NCBI GenBank assembly: GCA_016709145.1
Contig: JADJEK010000001.1
Location: 372,001 to 436,000, forward strand
DNA from: Planctomycetota bacterium
Lineage (GTDB): Bacteria > Planctomycetota > B15-G4 > JADJEK01
DNA: 64,000 nt
Direction of reading: 5' to 3'
Made by a program: the position numbers and the translations under genes. This document shows positions 1 to 10,466 of this stretch, one piece after another; positions within the stretch are counted from its first letter, which is position 1, and each line of letters begins with the position of its first letter. Under the pieces are notes generated by a model. That model was given only the letters and a program-made list of their open reading frames with translations. It was not told the DNA's origin and ran no database searches.

Positions 1-3000
1 AGGTCGATCGCACCCTCCATCAATGAGCCGTCCTCGAGTCGCCGGACGAACGGCATTTCTGCGATCACGCGCTGCGCTGCGCGGATGCGCTTCGCCAGCG
101 GGCTCGCGAGGAAGCGCGTGACGAGATCGATCGCCTCGCGCACCGCGGCCTCGCTGAACTCCTCGGCCGCGGCGCGCGCACGCGCGAACGCGCCGAGCGC
201 CTCGAGGTCCGGCCGCTTCCAGTCGACGTCCTCGAGCATCGCGTGCACGAGCACGCCGAATGCACGGCCGTGTTCGTCGCCGCCTGCGGGCCCGGTCGGT
301 CGCGCTTGCGCGCGCGGCTCGACCGTGTCCTTCGCGGCGCTCGCCGACGTGACGGCTCGCGCGTGATCCGCCCTCGACCACACGGCTTGCAAGCGCTGGT
401 GGAACTCGCCGCGTTCGCGCAAGACGTCCCGCGCCGCGGCCGGCAACGGTGCGGTCAACGCCTCGGGATCGAACGCCAAGCGGAACGGCTGCTCGAGTCC
501 CGAACGACTCGCGTCGGGATCGACCTCGATCCAGCACGCGCGGCGCGTGGCTTCGTCCGCATCGTGGAACAGCGCATCCCCGCTCAGCGCGGCTTGCGCA
601 CCCGTGCCCGCGGCCAGCCGATCCTCGGCGCGAGCATCGAACAAGCGCGGCAGCACGAGCACCGACTGCGCCCGCGTCGCGGCGACGTACAGCAATCGTT
701 GCTCTTCCGCGGCCGACCGCGCGCGATCGCGCGCCTGGGCCTCGGCGAACCCCGGCGTCTCCAGCAACCGTGCGTCGGAGCCGCCGACGCAGAAATGCAA
801 TCGGGGTGGCGCACCCTCCGTGCGATCCACGAACGGCTCGTTGCGCAGCTGCGCGAACCGACCGAGGTCCGCGAGCACGACGACCGGGAACTCCAGCCCC
901 TTGGCCTTGTGGATCGTCAACAGCGAGACGGCGCCGACCTCTTCGTCGAGCAACCCCGACTCCTCTTCCTGTCCGCTGTCGGCCTCGAGCTGTCGGATCT
1001 CGCTGACGAACGCGCGGAACGTGCCGAGCCCCTGGGCTTCCAGCCGCCGCGCGATGTCGACGAACCGCGTCAGGTTCGCCACGCGCGCCTCGCCGCCGGG
1101 CTTCAGATGGAAGATCTCGAGCATCCGCGTCGCGGCGTAGCAACCGTCGACGAACGCCGGCAGCGACGTCGCGTGCCGCCGCGCATGGAGCGCGGCGAGC
1201 AGCGCCGTCGCGACACGCACGGGCTCCGGTCCACCGACGCACGGCTTCGCCGTCGGATCGAACGAACCACCGCGTACCGACCAGGCCGCGAGATCGGAGT
1301 CCGGGATCGCGAACAGCGGCGAGCGCAGCGCGGCGACGACGGCGATCGTGTCCGAGGGTTCGTCGACGGCGCGGAACAGAGCGACCGCGCACTTCACTTC
1401 CGCGCGCTGATAGAAGTTCTTGCCGCCGGCGACGCGGAACGGGATGCCGCGCGCGCGCAACGCCTGCTCGTAGACGTGGACGTTCGACGTCGCGCGGAAC
1501 AGCAGTGCGCAATCCCCGAACGTCGCCGGCCGTTGCGGCGCGCCGTGATGCGGTCGCACGCTCCACGCGCCGGGCCCGCCGTTCGCGAACTTCACCAGCA
1601 GATCGCCGATCGCGTTGGCCTCGTCGAGCCGCGCGCGCTCGACGTTCGCCGCCGGTTCCGCGCCCGCTCGCCGCCCGAGCACGACCACGCGCGCCGACTC
1701 GTCGGCGGCATCGGGCCCGCATTGCAGGGATTCGTACGGGGGCTGGAACGCGGCGACTTCGGGCTTGGAGAACAGCGCTTGGAACCGCGCGTTCACCCAA
1801 TCGAGCACGGCCGGCGCCGACCGGAAGTTGACCGTGATCGACTCGGTGCGTCCGCCGCTCGCTTCGAGCAACTTGCCCGCGCGCCGATAGACGTCGAGGT
1901 CGGCGCGACGGAAACGGTAGATCGACTGCTTCGGATCGCCGACCAGGAACAGGCGGCCGGGACCAAGCTTCACCGTGTCCCACGACGTCGCCAGCGGTCC
2001 GTCCGGATCCTCGGCCAAATAGAACGCGATCTCGGCCTGCAGCGGATCGGTGTCCTGGAACTCGTCGAGCATCAACGTGTCGAAGCGCTGCTGGAACCGT
2101 CGGCGGACGTCGGGCCGATCGCGCAGCAGATCGCGCGTCTTGCGCAGTATGTCGTCGAATCCGATCACGCCGGCCGCGTGCTTGTCGCGCGCGAGTCGAC
2201 GCGGGATCTCGAGCAAGCAGTGCGCGAGCGCGCTCGCGACCGCGGCGGCGCAGCTCGCTCGATACGCGGCGAACAGCGCCTCGAGCTCGACGGCGAATTC
2301 GCGCGCGGCGGCCAACGTGTCCTTGTCGGGCCACAGCCTCTGATTGCCCTTCTTCCCAGCCTTCGGCACCTTCGGCCCCGCGCACAACGCGCGCTCGAGC
2401 GCACTGCTGTCGAGCTCTTGGGTGCGCAGCTCGCGGAGCGCGTCGATCACCGGCGTCATCGCGACGACGTACGTGTCGGACGCCGACGTCCGCGCGGCCG
2501 CGACGACGATGCGGTCGACGAGGCGCAGCGCTGCCTCGAGGACGTCGTGCGCGCGCGGCGGAGCGTCCGGAGGAGGCAGCGCGCCGTCGACCTCGGCGAG
2601 ATCGGCGTTCTGGGTCAGGAACACCGCGATCGCGCGAATCGCCTCGAGGCCGACACCGCGTTCCAGCGCGGCACGCAGTGGGCGCGGATCGACGGTCGGC
2701 TCGACGTCGCCCGCTTCGGCGAGGAAACGCGCGAACACCGTGTCGAAGCGCGCGTAGGTCGCCGCGCCCTCTTCGAGTTCGAAACCCGGATCGAGGCCGG
2801 CCTCGACCGGCCGTTCTCGCAACAGCGACTGGCAGAACCCGTGGATCGTCGAGATCGTCGCCGCATCGAGTTCGGTCAGCGCGTCGCGCAATCGCGCCGA
2901 TTCGGTCGGATCGGTCGCGCTGCGCACTTCGTCTTCGAGCTTGCGTCGCAGTCGCACCCGCAGTTCGCCGGCCGCCTTCTCGGTGAACGTGATCGCGACG

Positions 3001-3158
3001 ATGCGCGACAGCGATGTACCGCCGCGGATCAACGCGATCACGCGCTTCACCAGCGCCGTGGTCTTGCCGGTGCCGGCGCCCGCTTCGATGCGCAAGCTCG
3101 TGCGCAAATCGGTCTCGGCGGCCGCGCGAGCGCGAGCGTCGTGCAGAGGAACGCTCAT
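1..3158 (-). CDS. addA: UvrD/RecB-like helicase-nuclease, AddA-type (3' end beyond window)
   Basis: ATP-dependent helicase subunit of a double-strand-break end-processing complex. Reading the minus strand from ATG at 3158 gives about 1052 codons without a stop to the window edge. Near the N-terminus is a Walker A motif (EAGAGTGKTTALVK). Further on are MLDEFQDTDPLQ (Walker B, near base 2070) and VGDPKQSIYRFRRAD (near base 1930), both typical of superfamily 1A helicases. The last visible part, with GRAFGVLVHAMLED followed by a region ending EGAIDL, looks like the start of the RecB/AddA C-terminal nuclease domain, so only the end is missing. The start codon overlaps the stop of the upstream AddB-like gene (ATGA), which indicates one operon. 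RecB is the alternative name, but no RecC-like partner is seen and the neighbour is AddB-like. Base 1 is a truncation by the window. Confidence 0.9.
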   Translation of the reverse strand, partial: MSVPLHDARARAAAETDLRTSLRIEAGAGTGKTTALVKRVIALIRGGTSLSRIVAITFTEKAAGELRVRLRRKLEDEVRSATDPTESARLRDALTELDAATISTIHGFCQSLLRERPVEAGLDPGFELEEGAATYARFDTVFARFLAEAGDVEPTVDPRPLRAALERGVGLEAIRAIAVFLTQNADLAEVDGALPPPDAPPRAHDVLEAALRLVDRIVVAAARTSASDTYVVAMTPVIDALRELRTQELDSSALERALCAGPKVPKAGKKGNQRLWPDKDTLAAAREFAVELEALFAAYRASCAAAVASALAHCLLEIPRRLARDKHAAGVIGFDDILRKTRDLLRDRPDVRRRFQQRFDTLMLDEFQDTDPLQAEIAFYLAEDPDGPLATSWDTVKLGPGRLFLVGDPKQSIYRFRRADLDVYRRAGKLLEASGGRTESITVNFRSAPAVLDWVNARFQALFSKPEVAAFQPPYESLQCGPDAADESARVVVLGRRAGAEPAANVERARLDEANAIGDLLVKFANGGPGAWSVRPHHGAPQRPATFGDCALLFRATSNVHVYEQALRARGIPFRVAGGKNFYQRAEVKCAVALFRAVDEPSDTIAVVAALRSPLFAIPDSDLAAWSVRGGSFDPTAKPCVGGPEPVRVATALLAALHARRHATSLPAFVDGCYAATRMLEIFHLKPGGEARVANLTRFVDIARRLEAQGLGTFRAFVSEIRQLEADSGQEEESGLLDEEVGAVSLLTIHKAKGLEFPVVVLADLGRFAQLRNEPFVDRTEGAPPRLHFCVGGSDARLLETPGFAEAQARDRARSAAEEQRLLYVAATRAQSVLVLPRLFDARAEDRLAAGTGAQAALSGDALFHDADEATRRACWIEVDPDASRSGLEQPFRLAFDPEALTAPLPAAARDVLRERGEFHQRLQAVWSRADHARAVTSASAAKDTVEPRAQARPTGPAGGDEHGRAFGVLVHAMLEDVDWKRPDLEALGAFARARAAAEEFSEAAVREAIDLVTRFLASPLAKRIRAAQRVIAEMPFVRRLEDGSLMEGAID

Positions 3159-6100
3159 GCGTCCTCCTCGCTGTCTTGCTGCTGCGCATCGAGGTCGAAG
3201 TACACCTGCGCGACCGGATCGCCGCGCTTGCGCTCGAAGCGCTCTTCGAGCCCGGCGCCGAGACCGCAGACGAGCCGTACGTCGCACGTGCCGCAGACCG
3301 GAACGCCGGCGCCGGCGTTCGCGAAGAACACGCCGCGCTCGATCGCCGTCACGATGAGCGCCAGCACGCGCTGCAGCTCGGGCTCGTCGGGACCGCTCCA
3401 GACCGGCGACACGCCGAGCGCTTCGGGCTCGGATCCGGGGCGGCAATGCAGGTAGGCCGCGCGCGTCACGCGGACGCCCGGCCGCAGCACGTGCTCGACG
3501 GCCTTCGCGTACAGCGGCAATTGCAGTCGCCTGCCGCCGTCGACGTGGATCCACGGCTTGCCGGCGCGGCCGGTCTTGTAGTCGAACACCGCCGCGGTGT
3601 TCGACGACGTGTCGACGTCGACGCGATCGATCTGCCCCTCGATCTCGAGCACGCGCCCGGCGACGTCGAGTCGCAGCCGCGGGACGTTCGAATCGAGCCC
3701 GAACGCGGCCTCGAGCAACGCCGGCAGTCCGGTACCGCTGTCGGCGACGCCGCTCGCCAGGAAGGTCTCGATCGCATCGAGCCATCGCGACCGCTCGACG
3801 TCCCACACGAGTCGCAAGCCCGTGGCATGCGCGATCTCGAACGTATCGAAGCGCTTCTTCGCGACGCGGCCGAGCACGGCACGCAGCACCGGTCGCTCGA
3901 CCACCGACGGCGGCCATTCGCGGGCGGCCATCAGTTGTTCGACGGTCTCGCGCAGGATCGCGTGGACCAGCGTGCCGCGGTCGCGCGCCTCGATCGTCAA
4001 GCGCTCTTCCGGTTCCTCCGGCTCGTCGAGGCCGAGCGTGTGGCGCGCGAAGTATCGGAACGGGCAAACCGCGTAGGTTTCCAGTGCGGACGCCGACGTG
4101 ACCGGTGGCGGGACCAGTCCGATCGTGGGCGCGTCGAAGACGCCGTCGAACGTCGTGAACGCCGGAGTCCGCCAGCGCTCGAGTTCGCCGCGCCACGCCA
4201 AGGCGAGTGGCGCGTGGAGTTCGCGCAGGAACAGCGCGCGCCCCGAGTCGTTGGCCGTGACCGCGGCGGCGACCGCGGCTCGGTCGAACTCGCGCAAGTC
4301 GATCGGCTCCCGATCGAATCGTGTCGGCGATCCCGAAACGCGCGTGGTCTGCGGCAACGCGTCGAGCGTGGCGAGATCGACGGCCTTCCCGGCCAGGGCT
4401 TCCGCCAGCGCCAGCACGAACGTCGACGGCAGCGACTCGCGGTTCTTGTCGGTGTCGAAGCGCGCCCAAGTCGCGACGAGCTGCGTCCGCGCCGCTCCGA
4501 GCACCATGCGGAACAGCATGCGGTCTTCGGCGAGCGTGCGATTCGCGAGGGGCAAGCCGATGCGGCCGGCATCGACGCGCGAGCGCGACAACGCGCGCCG
4601 CTCGTCGTCGAGCAGGATCGGATCCTGCGTGCCGCGCCGTGGGAACCGCCCCTGGGCCAAACCGCAGAGGATCACGACGTCGAATGACAAGCCGCGCGCC
4701 GCCGCGACGGTGCCGAGGAACAGTCCGCGCTCGAAGGCGCCGTCCTGATCCGTCGCGCCTTCGAGCTGCGTCCGCGTCGCGAGCGCGAAGGCCGCGGGGG
4801 TCGCGACGATCGAGAACTCGTCGAGCTCGCGCAGCGGCGCGAGCGTGTCCACGACGCGATCGAGATCCGCTGCATGCATTCCGCCGCACGCGAGGAGATC
4901 GCGGAACGCGTCGACCTTGGCGGAAAACGTCGGCGCGGCCTCGAGCGCCCGCAGGCGCTGCGCGAGTCCGTCGACGAACGGGTCCAGCGCCGCGATCGCG
5001 TCCCGCCGCCGCTCGAGCCGGCCGCGGTCCTCGGCTTCGTCGTCCTCGGGTTTCGCGGCCGCGGCCTCGATCTGGCGCGTCACCCGCAACCGGGCGTGCG
5101 ACAGGCGTAGGCGCCATTCCTCGTCGCCGGAGCCACCGACGACGCCGGACAAGCGTGCGACGTCCTCCCAGGCGCGGACGTCGTTCGCCCCGCCGGCGAA
5201 GTGCAACCACTCGAACAACGTGCGACGCTCGAGCCCGCTCGCGACCACGTCGAGAGCGAGCAGCGCGGCGCGGATCGCTCGCCGCTCCTGCGCGGCGCGT
5301 CCACCGTGGACGTGGACCGGCGGCCATTGCGTGGGTGCGAGATCGCTGTGTTCGAGTGCGCTCCGCAACGCGGCGTCGACTCGTGCGACGTCGTCGGCGT
5401 CGCGCGCCAGGACGGCGATGCGATGCAACGGCAGACCGCGTTGCGCGACATCGCGGACGATCCGCACGACCTCACGGGCTTCGTGCGCGGCGCTGGCCGC
5501 CGACACCAGACGGACCGAGTCGTCCACGACGGCCGGCGTCGACGCGTCGGCGACGAACGATCGCTCGCGGACGAGTTCGAGGGCCGACGCCGGCGGCATG
5601 CGCTTCACGGGGACTGGCGCGAAACCGAGCGCCTCGAATGCGCGCAGAGCGGGCTTCGCGAACGAGCCGGCCGCCGACTCGTACGCCGGTACGAAGACGA
5701 TCGCCGCGGAGCGCGCGACGATCGCGTCGACGAGCGCCCGCTGCATGGCGGTGAAGTCGTAGAAGCCGAAGATGAACCAGCGCGTCGACGCACAAAACGC
5801 CGGGCTCGCCGCCGCCTGCTCGCTGGCGAGTCGCAGCAGCGCGGCGTCGTCGACGGCGCGTTCGCGGTCCAGGCGCTGCTCGTAGGCGCGCAGCAGAGCG
5901 GCCACGTCCGCGATCTTCGCGCGCTCGTCCTGCGGCAGGTCCGGAATGCGCGCGCTGTCGAGATCGTCCGCGCTGAACGCGGCATCCCGCAGGTCCCGCA
6001 GCGTCGCCGCGAGCACGCCGGCGAATCGCGGCAAGCGCGCGACGGTCGCGAACGCCGACGCCGGGGGTACGGCGTGCGCGAGTTCCGCCGCGACCAGGTC

Positions 6101-6373
6101 CGCGGCCGCGGACGGCAAGCGGCGCAGCCCGGAGTCGAACAGCGGCCGCTCGGTCACCCGCGCGGCCAGGTCGTTCAGCGTCATGAAGCGCACGTCGACG
6201 TGGGCGCCGAGCCGCTCGGCCAGCAAGCGCCGCAGATGCAGCTTCAGCAGGTTCGACGGCACGACGACGTCGACGCGCGCGAGCGGATCGTCTGCCTTCG
6301 CGGCCCGCAACTCGGCGACGAGCGCGTCCTCGAGCGTGGGTTGGAAATCGCCGCGATAGAGTCTTCGAACCAC
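3155..6373 (-). CDS. addB: AddB-like PD-(D/E)XK nuclease subunit
   Basis: Partner nuclease subunit of an AddAB-type complex, 1072 aa, starting at GTG with a GAGGGG Shine-Dalgarno just upstream. The N-terminal two thirds look like an inactivated helicase scaffold; I see no clear Walker A. The C-terminal part carries a RecB-family nuclease core with FDYKTGRAGKPW near residue 930. It also carries four cysteines in the iron-sulfur-staple arrangement known from AddB: YAVCPFRYF near residue 770 and VCGTCDVRLVCG (C-x2-C-x5-C) near residue 1028. The gene overlaps the following helicase gene by 4 bp. Together they would resect double-strand breaks for RecA loading. The family assignment rests on motif order and gene pairing. 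Confidence 0.85.
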   Translation of the reverse strand: MVRRLYRGDFQPTLEDALVAELRAAKADDPLARVDVVVPSNLLKLHLRRLLAERLGAHVDVRFMTLNDLAARVTERPLFDSGLRRLPSAAADLVAAELAHAVPPASAFATVARLPRFAGVLAATLRDLRDAAFSADDLDSARIPDLPQDERAKIADVAALLRAYEQRLDRERAVDDAALLRLASEQAAASPAFCASTRWFIFGFYDFTAMQRALVDAIVARSAAIVFVPAYESAAGSFAKPALRAFEALGFAPVPVKRMPPASALELVRERSFVADASTPAVVDDSVRLVSAASAAHEAREVVRIVRDVAQRGLPLHRIAVLARDADDVARVDAALRSALEHSDLAPTQWPPVHVHGGRAAQERRAIRAALLALDVVASGLERRTLFEWLHFAGGANDVRAWEDVARLSGVVGGSGDEEWRLRLSHARLRVTRQIEAAAAKPEDDEAEDRGRLERRRDAIAALDPFVDGLAQRLRALEAAPTFSAKVDAFRDLLACGGMHAADLDRVVDTLAPLRELDEFSIVATPAAFALATRTQLEGATDQDGAFERGLFLGTVAAARGLSFDVVILCGLAQGRFPRRGTQDPILLDDERRALSRSRVDAGRIGLPLANRTLAEDRMLFRMVLGAARTQLVATWARFDTDKNRESLPSTFVLALAEALAGKAVDLATLDALPQTTRVSGSPTRFDREPIDLREFDRAAVAAAVTANDSGRALFLRELHAPLALAWRGELERWRTPAFTTFDGVFDAPTIGLVPPPVTSASALETYAVCPFRYFARHTLGLDEPEEPEERLTIEARDRGTLVHAILRETVEQLMAAREWPPSVVERPVLRAVLGRVAKKRFDTFEIAHATGLRLVWDVERSRWLDAIETFLASGVADSGTGLPALLEAAFGLDSNVPRLRLDVAGRVLEIEGQIDRVDVDTSSNTAAVFDYKTGRAGKPWIHVDGGRRLQLPLYAKAVEHVLRPGVRVTRAAYLHCRPGSEPEALGVSPVWSGPDEPELQRVLALIVTAIERGVFFANAGAGVPVCGTCDVRLVCGLGAGLEERFERKRGDPVAQVYFDLDAQQQDSEEDA

Positions 6374-6436
6374 CGAGCCCCTCGTTCGTTGGGTCCGTCG
6401 AGTCGCAGGCTACGTGCGGCGCGCGCGGATCGGGAG

Positions 6437-8877
6437 ATGCCGATGTGGACCGTTTGCCTTGCCCTGCTCGGGACCCTCGCCGCGCCGTCCGACGAAGCGC
6501 CGGTCGTCCGCGACGTCGGCGCGCTCGTCGATCTGTGGGAGTTGGCCCGTCCGCGGGATTGGGAAGTGTTCCAGGAGTCGTCGTTCGATCGCTCGGGCGG
6601 CAACGACGACGGCTTTTCGGGTCGATACGGACCCACCGCGGACGTGAGTGGCTCGCGCATCGTGTTCGACTACGACGGTCCCGGAGCGATCACACGCATC
6701 TGGTCGGCGAACCCGCAAGACGACTGCGAACTCGCGTTCTTCTTCGACGGCGAGTCCGAACCGCGCATCCGAACTCGGTTCAAAGCGCTGTTCGGGGGCT
6801 TCGCCCCCGGGTTCGTCCGGCCGTTCGTCGACGATGCCCATGGCGGCTTCGTCGCGTACGTGCCGATCCCGTACGCGAAGCACTTGCGTGTGGTCGCGAC
6901 CGGGCCGCTCACTTCTGGCAGATCACGGCCGCGCGGTTCCCGGTTGGAACGGACGTGGCTTCGTTCGATCCGGACGGGACGCGGACGCACACGATGATCG
7001 AGCACGTCGACCGCATCACCGTAGCGCAAGCGGCCGAGCGGTTCGCGGCGGCGACACCTTCGCCCGTGCCCGGGGACGTCGTCGACTTGCCGGCACGCAA
7101 GGCGTTCGCGACCGCCGACGGCAGACCGATCCCGACGTTCGCTCCGGTGCAGTTCCCGTGTTCGCTGGGGCACGACCAGGCCGTCGCGCTCGAACTCGAA
7201 GGTCCCGCGGTCGTCACCACGCTGCGTTTGCACGTCGAGGCCGAGGGCTCGCGCTCCTTGCGGACGACGTTGATCCGCGTGTTCGTCGACGACGCCAGCG
7301 AGCCGGCGATCGAATCACCGCTCGGCGATCTGTTCGCATTGGTCGACGCCAAGACGTCGACGCGGGCGCTGCCGTTCGTCGCGTCGCCGCCCGAGTACGA
7401 GCTGCGATTCGCCCAGCCGTTCGCGCGCTCCCTGCGCGTGCATGTGATCCAAACCGGCGACGGAGCGCTGCGCGTGGACGCATCGGCGGTCGGCGTGCGT
7501 GGTCCGATCGATGCGTTCGGCGAACATCGGTTCTTCGCGCGTTGGCAACGCACGCTGACGCGGCGCGGTGAACCGCTCGTGCTGCTCGATGCGCGCGGCA
7601 GCGGTCACGTCGTCGGCGTCACCTACGTCGGCAACAGCGCCGGCGGCATCACGTACCTCGAGGGCGACGAGGCCATCGCGATCGACGGTCGGCCTGCGAC
7701 CGCGTACCACGGCACGGGCACGGAGGACTTCTTCGACTCGGGTTGGTATTGGCGCGCCGGCGCGTTCCAAACCGCGTTGTTCGGCCTCACGCACAAGGAC
7801 GAGGCCGGCGGCTCGATCGCCACGTATCGGATGTTCACGACCACGGCGATCCCGTTCCGCGAGTCGATGCGCTTCACGCTCGAGCACGGCGGCGGCAACG
7901 ATGCGCCGTACGTCGAGATCGCGACGGTCACGTACGGCTACGCCAGCGTCGGCACGACGTTGGGCTTGCCGCGCGTCGGTCCGCGCGATCTCGTGCCTGC
8001 GCGCGAGGTCATCGCGTTGCCTGCCGGAGCAACCGCGTTCGAGAACGTGGGGATCGCGAACGACTCGAGGTTCGTCCGCATCGAGGACCTCGCTCCGACG
8101 CACGCGGGTCCGCTCGTCGCCGTCGCGACGAAGGACCGGCCGTTCGAATGCGATCTCGACGTCGCCGTCTCCGATCGCGTGCGCGCGACGCTGCTCTTGG
8201 CGACGACGACCGGGTCGGGCTCGATGATGGTCGACGGGCTCGGCTTCGAACTCGCGGGAGTCGGTTACGGCGGCACGCAACACGGCTTCGTGCCGTTGCG
8301 TTCGTTGCCGATCGGCGAGACGCGCGTCGATGCGGGCAAGCATCGGATCCGCATCACTCCGACCGGCGACGGCGAGACGTACCTGCTCGGATTGCTGCTC
8401 GAGCCTGCTCGCGACTTCGTGCGCGAGTTCGACGTCGCCGGCCCGTTCCCGCTCGAGGACGGCGCGGGGTTCGCGCGAGCGCTCGGGCCCGAGGACGGCA
8501 GCGGCGAGGGCTGGTCCCCGCGCACGGCGAACGCCGACGGCTACGTCGACCTGCGCGCGAGCACGGCCTCGCAGCAGGACTTCGGCGAACACGCGGTCGC
8601 GTTCGTGCGCTTCGTCGCGAGCGCGCTGACGGCTCGCGAAGTCACGCTTCGCCTCGGCTCGGACGACGGTGTGGCGGTGTTCGTGAACGGAGCGGAGGTC
8701 TTCCGCCGTCAAGTCCATCGCGGCGCGGCGCCCGATCAGGACCTCGTGCCGGTCCAATTGCGCGCGGGGGCGAACACGATCGTGCTGAAGATCGCGAACG
8801 ACGACGGCGGCTTCGGCGCGTACGTGCGGATCAGCGATCCGCAAGAGGGGTTGGCGGTCGGGAGACCCTCACGCTGA
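6437..8877 (+). pseudogene. secreted DUF2961 family protein, frameshifted near 6905
   Basis: The N-terminal part (signal peptide MWTVCLALLGTLAAPSDEAP, then a DUF2961 start with GGNDDGFSGRYG and GPGAITRIWSANPQDD) lies in one frame from ATG 6437. The rest, from HFWQITAARFP onward, lies in the frame one base back. The join falls at about 6902-6912 (ATGP then AHFWQ), so one base is missing or two are extra. Downstream are the DUF2961 motifs YHGTGTEDFFDSGWYW and then a C-terminal beta-sandwich-like domain with LGSDDGVAVFVNGAEVF. DUF2961 proteins are usually extracytoplasmic and linked to carbohydrate use; D-fructofuranosyl-hydrolase activity has been reported for some members. The long, otherwise clean downstream frame suggests either a very recent mutation or an assembly error. 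Function is inferred from family only. Confidence 0.8.
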
Positions 8878-8946
8878 CATCCGGTCGGCTCGCGCGCGTC
8901 GACCGGCGCGCTCCAGGATCACGCACCCGCTGCGGAGAATCTCGGG

Positions 8947-10341
8947 CTATTTGCCGCCATCGTCGACTGCGGTGGACGGTTTCACGGCACGGTCGCCCGC
9001 TCGCGACCCATATACACCCTGCCACGCCACGATCACGAACAGGGCAAACGTCAGCACGAGGGCCATGGGCGATAACCAACGGAGGTGGGGTCCAATCCGA
9101 CTCTCGAGTTTTTCGCGCTCTATGCGCGTCAGAGCTATGACGCCGACCGCCGCGGAGAGCACTGCAAGGATCGGCGGCTTCGGACTGTCGGGATAGAAAT
9201 GCGTGTAGCCGATCTGGATCAGAAGAATGACCGAGAGGCACATGCTCCAAGTGGTGAGCGTAATTAGCTTCGAGGCATCGAGGCCACTCGCCTTGTCGAG
9301 CCATCCCGGCACGCCGCAACCCGTTTTGGTTCCGTTCGAATCGAACTCGGCAGACAGATTGAAAACTTCGCGCCGGAACGCGGCGCAGCACACCTTGTCG
9401 ATGAATCTCTTGAGGTCCGCCGCCGAGTCGTACTTGTGAAATCGCTGATCGTCGAGACCGAACGGTAGGCGGGACTGATCGTCGTGACTCACGACGAATA
9501 CGCGCTTACTCATACCAATCGCGTAGCCGACTTCGAACAAGCAGGCACGCCTCGGATCCGACATGTCGGCGATCACGAATTCGGCGCTCTTCAGCATCGA
9601 CTCCCAGTTCTTGCGAGCCGAGGTCTCGCCGCTGGTCGCATCGAGCGAGAGATGACAGGCCAAACCCGTCGACTTGAAGATCTGACTCGCGATGACGCGA
9701 TGCAGGGACTCCTTCTTTGAAAACGGGAGCACGTTGAACGCGAAAACCGTCGATCCTCGATCGGGACATCGTTGGACGAAGTCCTCGATGACTCTCAGCG
9801 TGCTGTATGGGTCATCCCCGTTCGGGTATCGATGTGGGCCGTGGAACCGAGAGGCGTTCCTGATTGCGAAACCACCCGCACTCCTCAGGTAACCATCGAG
9901 TGCCTCATCGCCAGGCCGGAACTCCAGCAGATCGCTCGCCGTGACCAATGGGCCACGCGGTGGATCCCCGAACGCAATCTCGAGTCCCGCCGCAGTCGAC
10001 TTTCGATGCAGCTCGACGCCGGGATTTGCCAAGACGAGAACTGGGATGTTCTGGCGATCGCCGATGACGATCTCCGGAACGATGTACGGGCTCGTGCCTT
10101 GACGCTCATCGCGCCTCCATGGCAATACGACTACGACACCGGCGCAGTCCTTGAGCATGGAGTCGATCCGCGTGATCCAGGTTCTCGACTCCTTCAGCGG
10201 GTCGTCGGTCTTGTTCGAGTCGTGGTCGCGGACGACCGTGAAACCCTGGCGCGCGATCAAATTCGCCAATTGAACGGTCTCAGCACGCTGATCCCCTCTC
10301 CAGGTCGCCGCCAAGTAGATCTTCTTTGGGTACTCATCCAT
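8947..10341 (-). CDS. membrane protein with two TIR/nucleoside-deoxyribosyltransferase-like domains
   Basis: 464 aa from ATG with an AAGGGG Shine-Dalgarno. Residues 5-150 (KKIYLAATWRGDQRAE, then VVVVLPWRRDE) and about 195-310 (STVFAFNVLPFSKKES, ADMSDPRRACLFEVGYAIGM) each look like the Rossmann-type TIR/NDT superfamily. The FEVGYAIG stretch resembles the part of that fold carrying the catalytic glutamate. Three hydrophobic segments follow (about 360-380, 390-405 and 425-445), so the enzyme-like part would be membrane-anchored. Codon use is visibly less GC-rich than in the neighbours, suggesting transfer. Such domains hydrolyse or transfer nucleosides or NAD+ and are common in antiviral signalling, but no partner gene is adjacent. 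It converges on the DUF2961 gene. Function is unproven; a nucleotide-metabolising effector is my best guess. Confidence 0.7.
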   Translation of the reverse strand: MDEYPKKIYLAATWRGDQRAETVQLANLIARQGFTVVRDHDSNKTDDPLKESRTWITRIDSMLKDCAGVVVVLPWRRDERQGTSPYIVPEIVIGDRQNIPVLVLANPGVELHRKSTAAGLEIAFGDPPRGPLVTASDLLEFRPGDEALDGYLRSAGGFAIRNASRFHGPHRYPNGDDPYSTLRVIEDFVQRCPDRGSTVFAFNVLPFSKKESLHRVIASQIFKSTGLACHLSLDATSGETSARKNWESMLKSAEFVIADMSDPRRACLFEVGYAIGMSKRVFVVSHDDQSRLPFGLDDQRFHKYDSAADLKRFIDKVCCAAFRREVFNLSAEFDSNGTKTGCGVPGWLDKASGLDASKLITLTTWSMCLSVILLIQIGYTHFYPDSPKPPILAVLSAAVGVIALTRIEREKLESRIGPHLRWLSPMALVLTFALFVIVAWQGVYGSRAGDRAVKPSTAVDDGGK

Positions 10342-10466
10342 TGGTTTGCCCCTTCTCGACGTCGTTCCCTGCCCGCGTCGGTTTCTAAGTGATCGATCCC
10401 CAAGAACGCAACCCTGGGAACGGTGGCAGCGTCACCTCGGAGTTGGCCGGCGCCGCCCTTCCCTCC

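Noticed and set aside
243..3455. Very long plus-strand open frame (about 1070 codons) opposite the helicase gene
   Set aside because: Arg-rich, low-complexity translation without any motif; the minus strand encodes a helicase with ordered motifs. It is a shadow caused by high GC.
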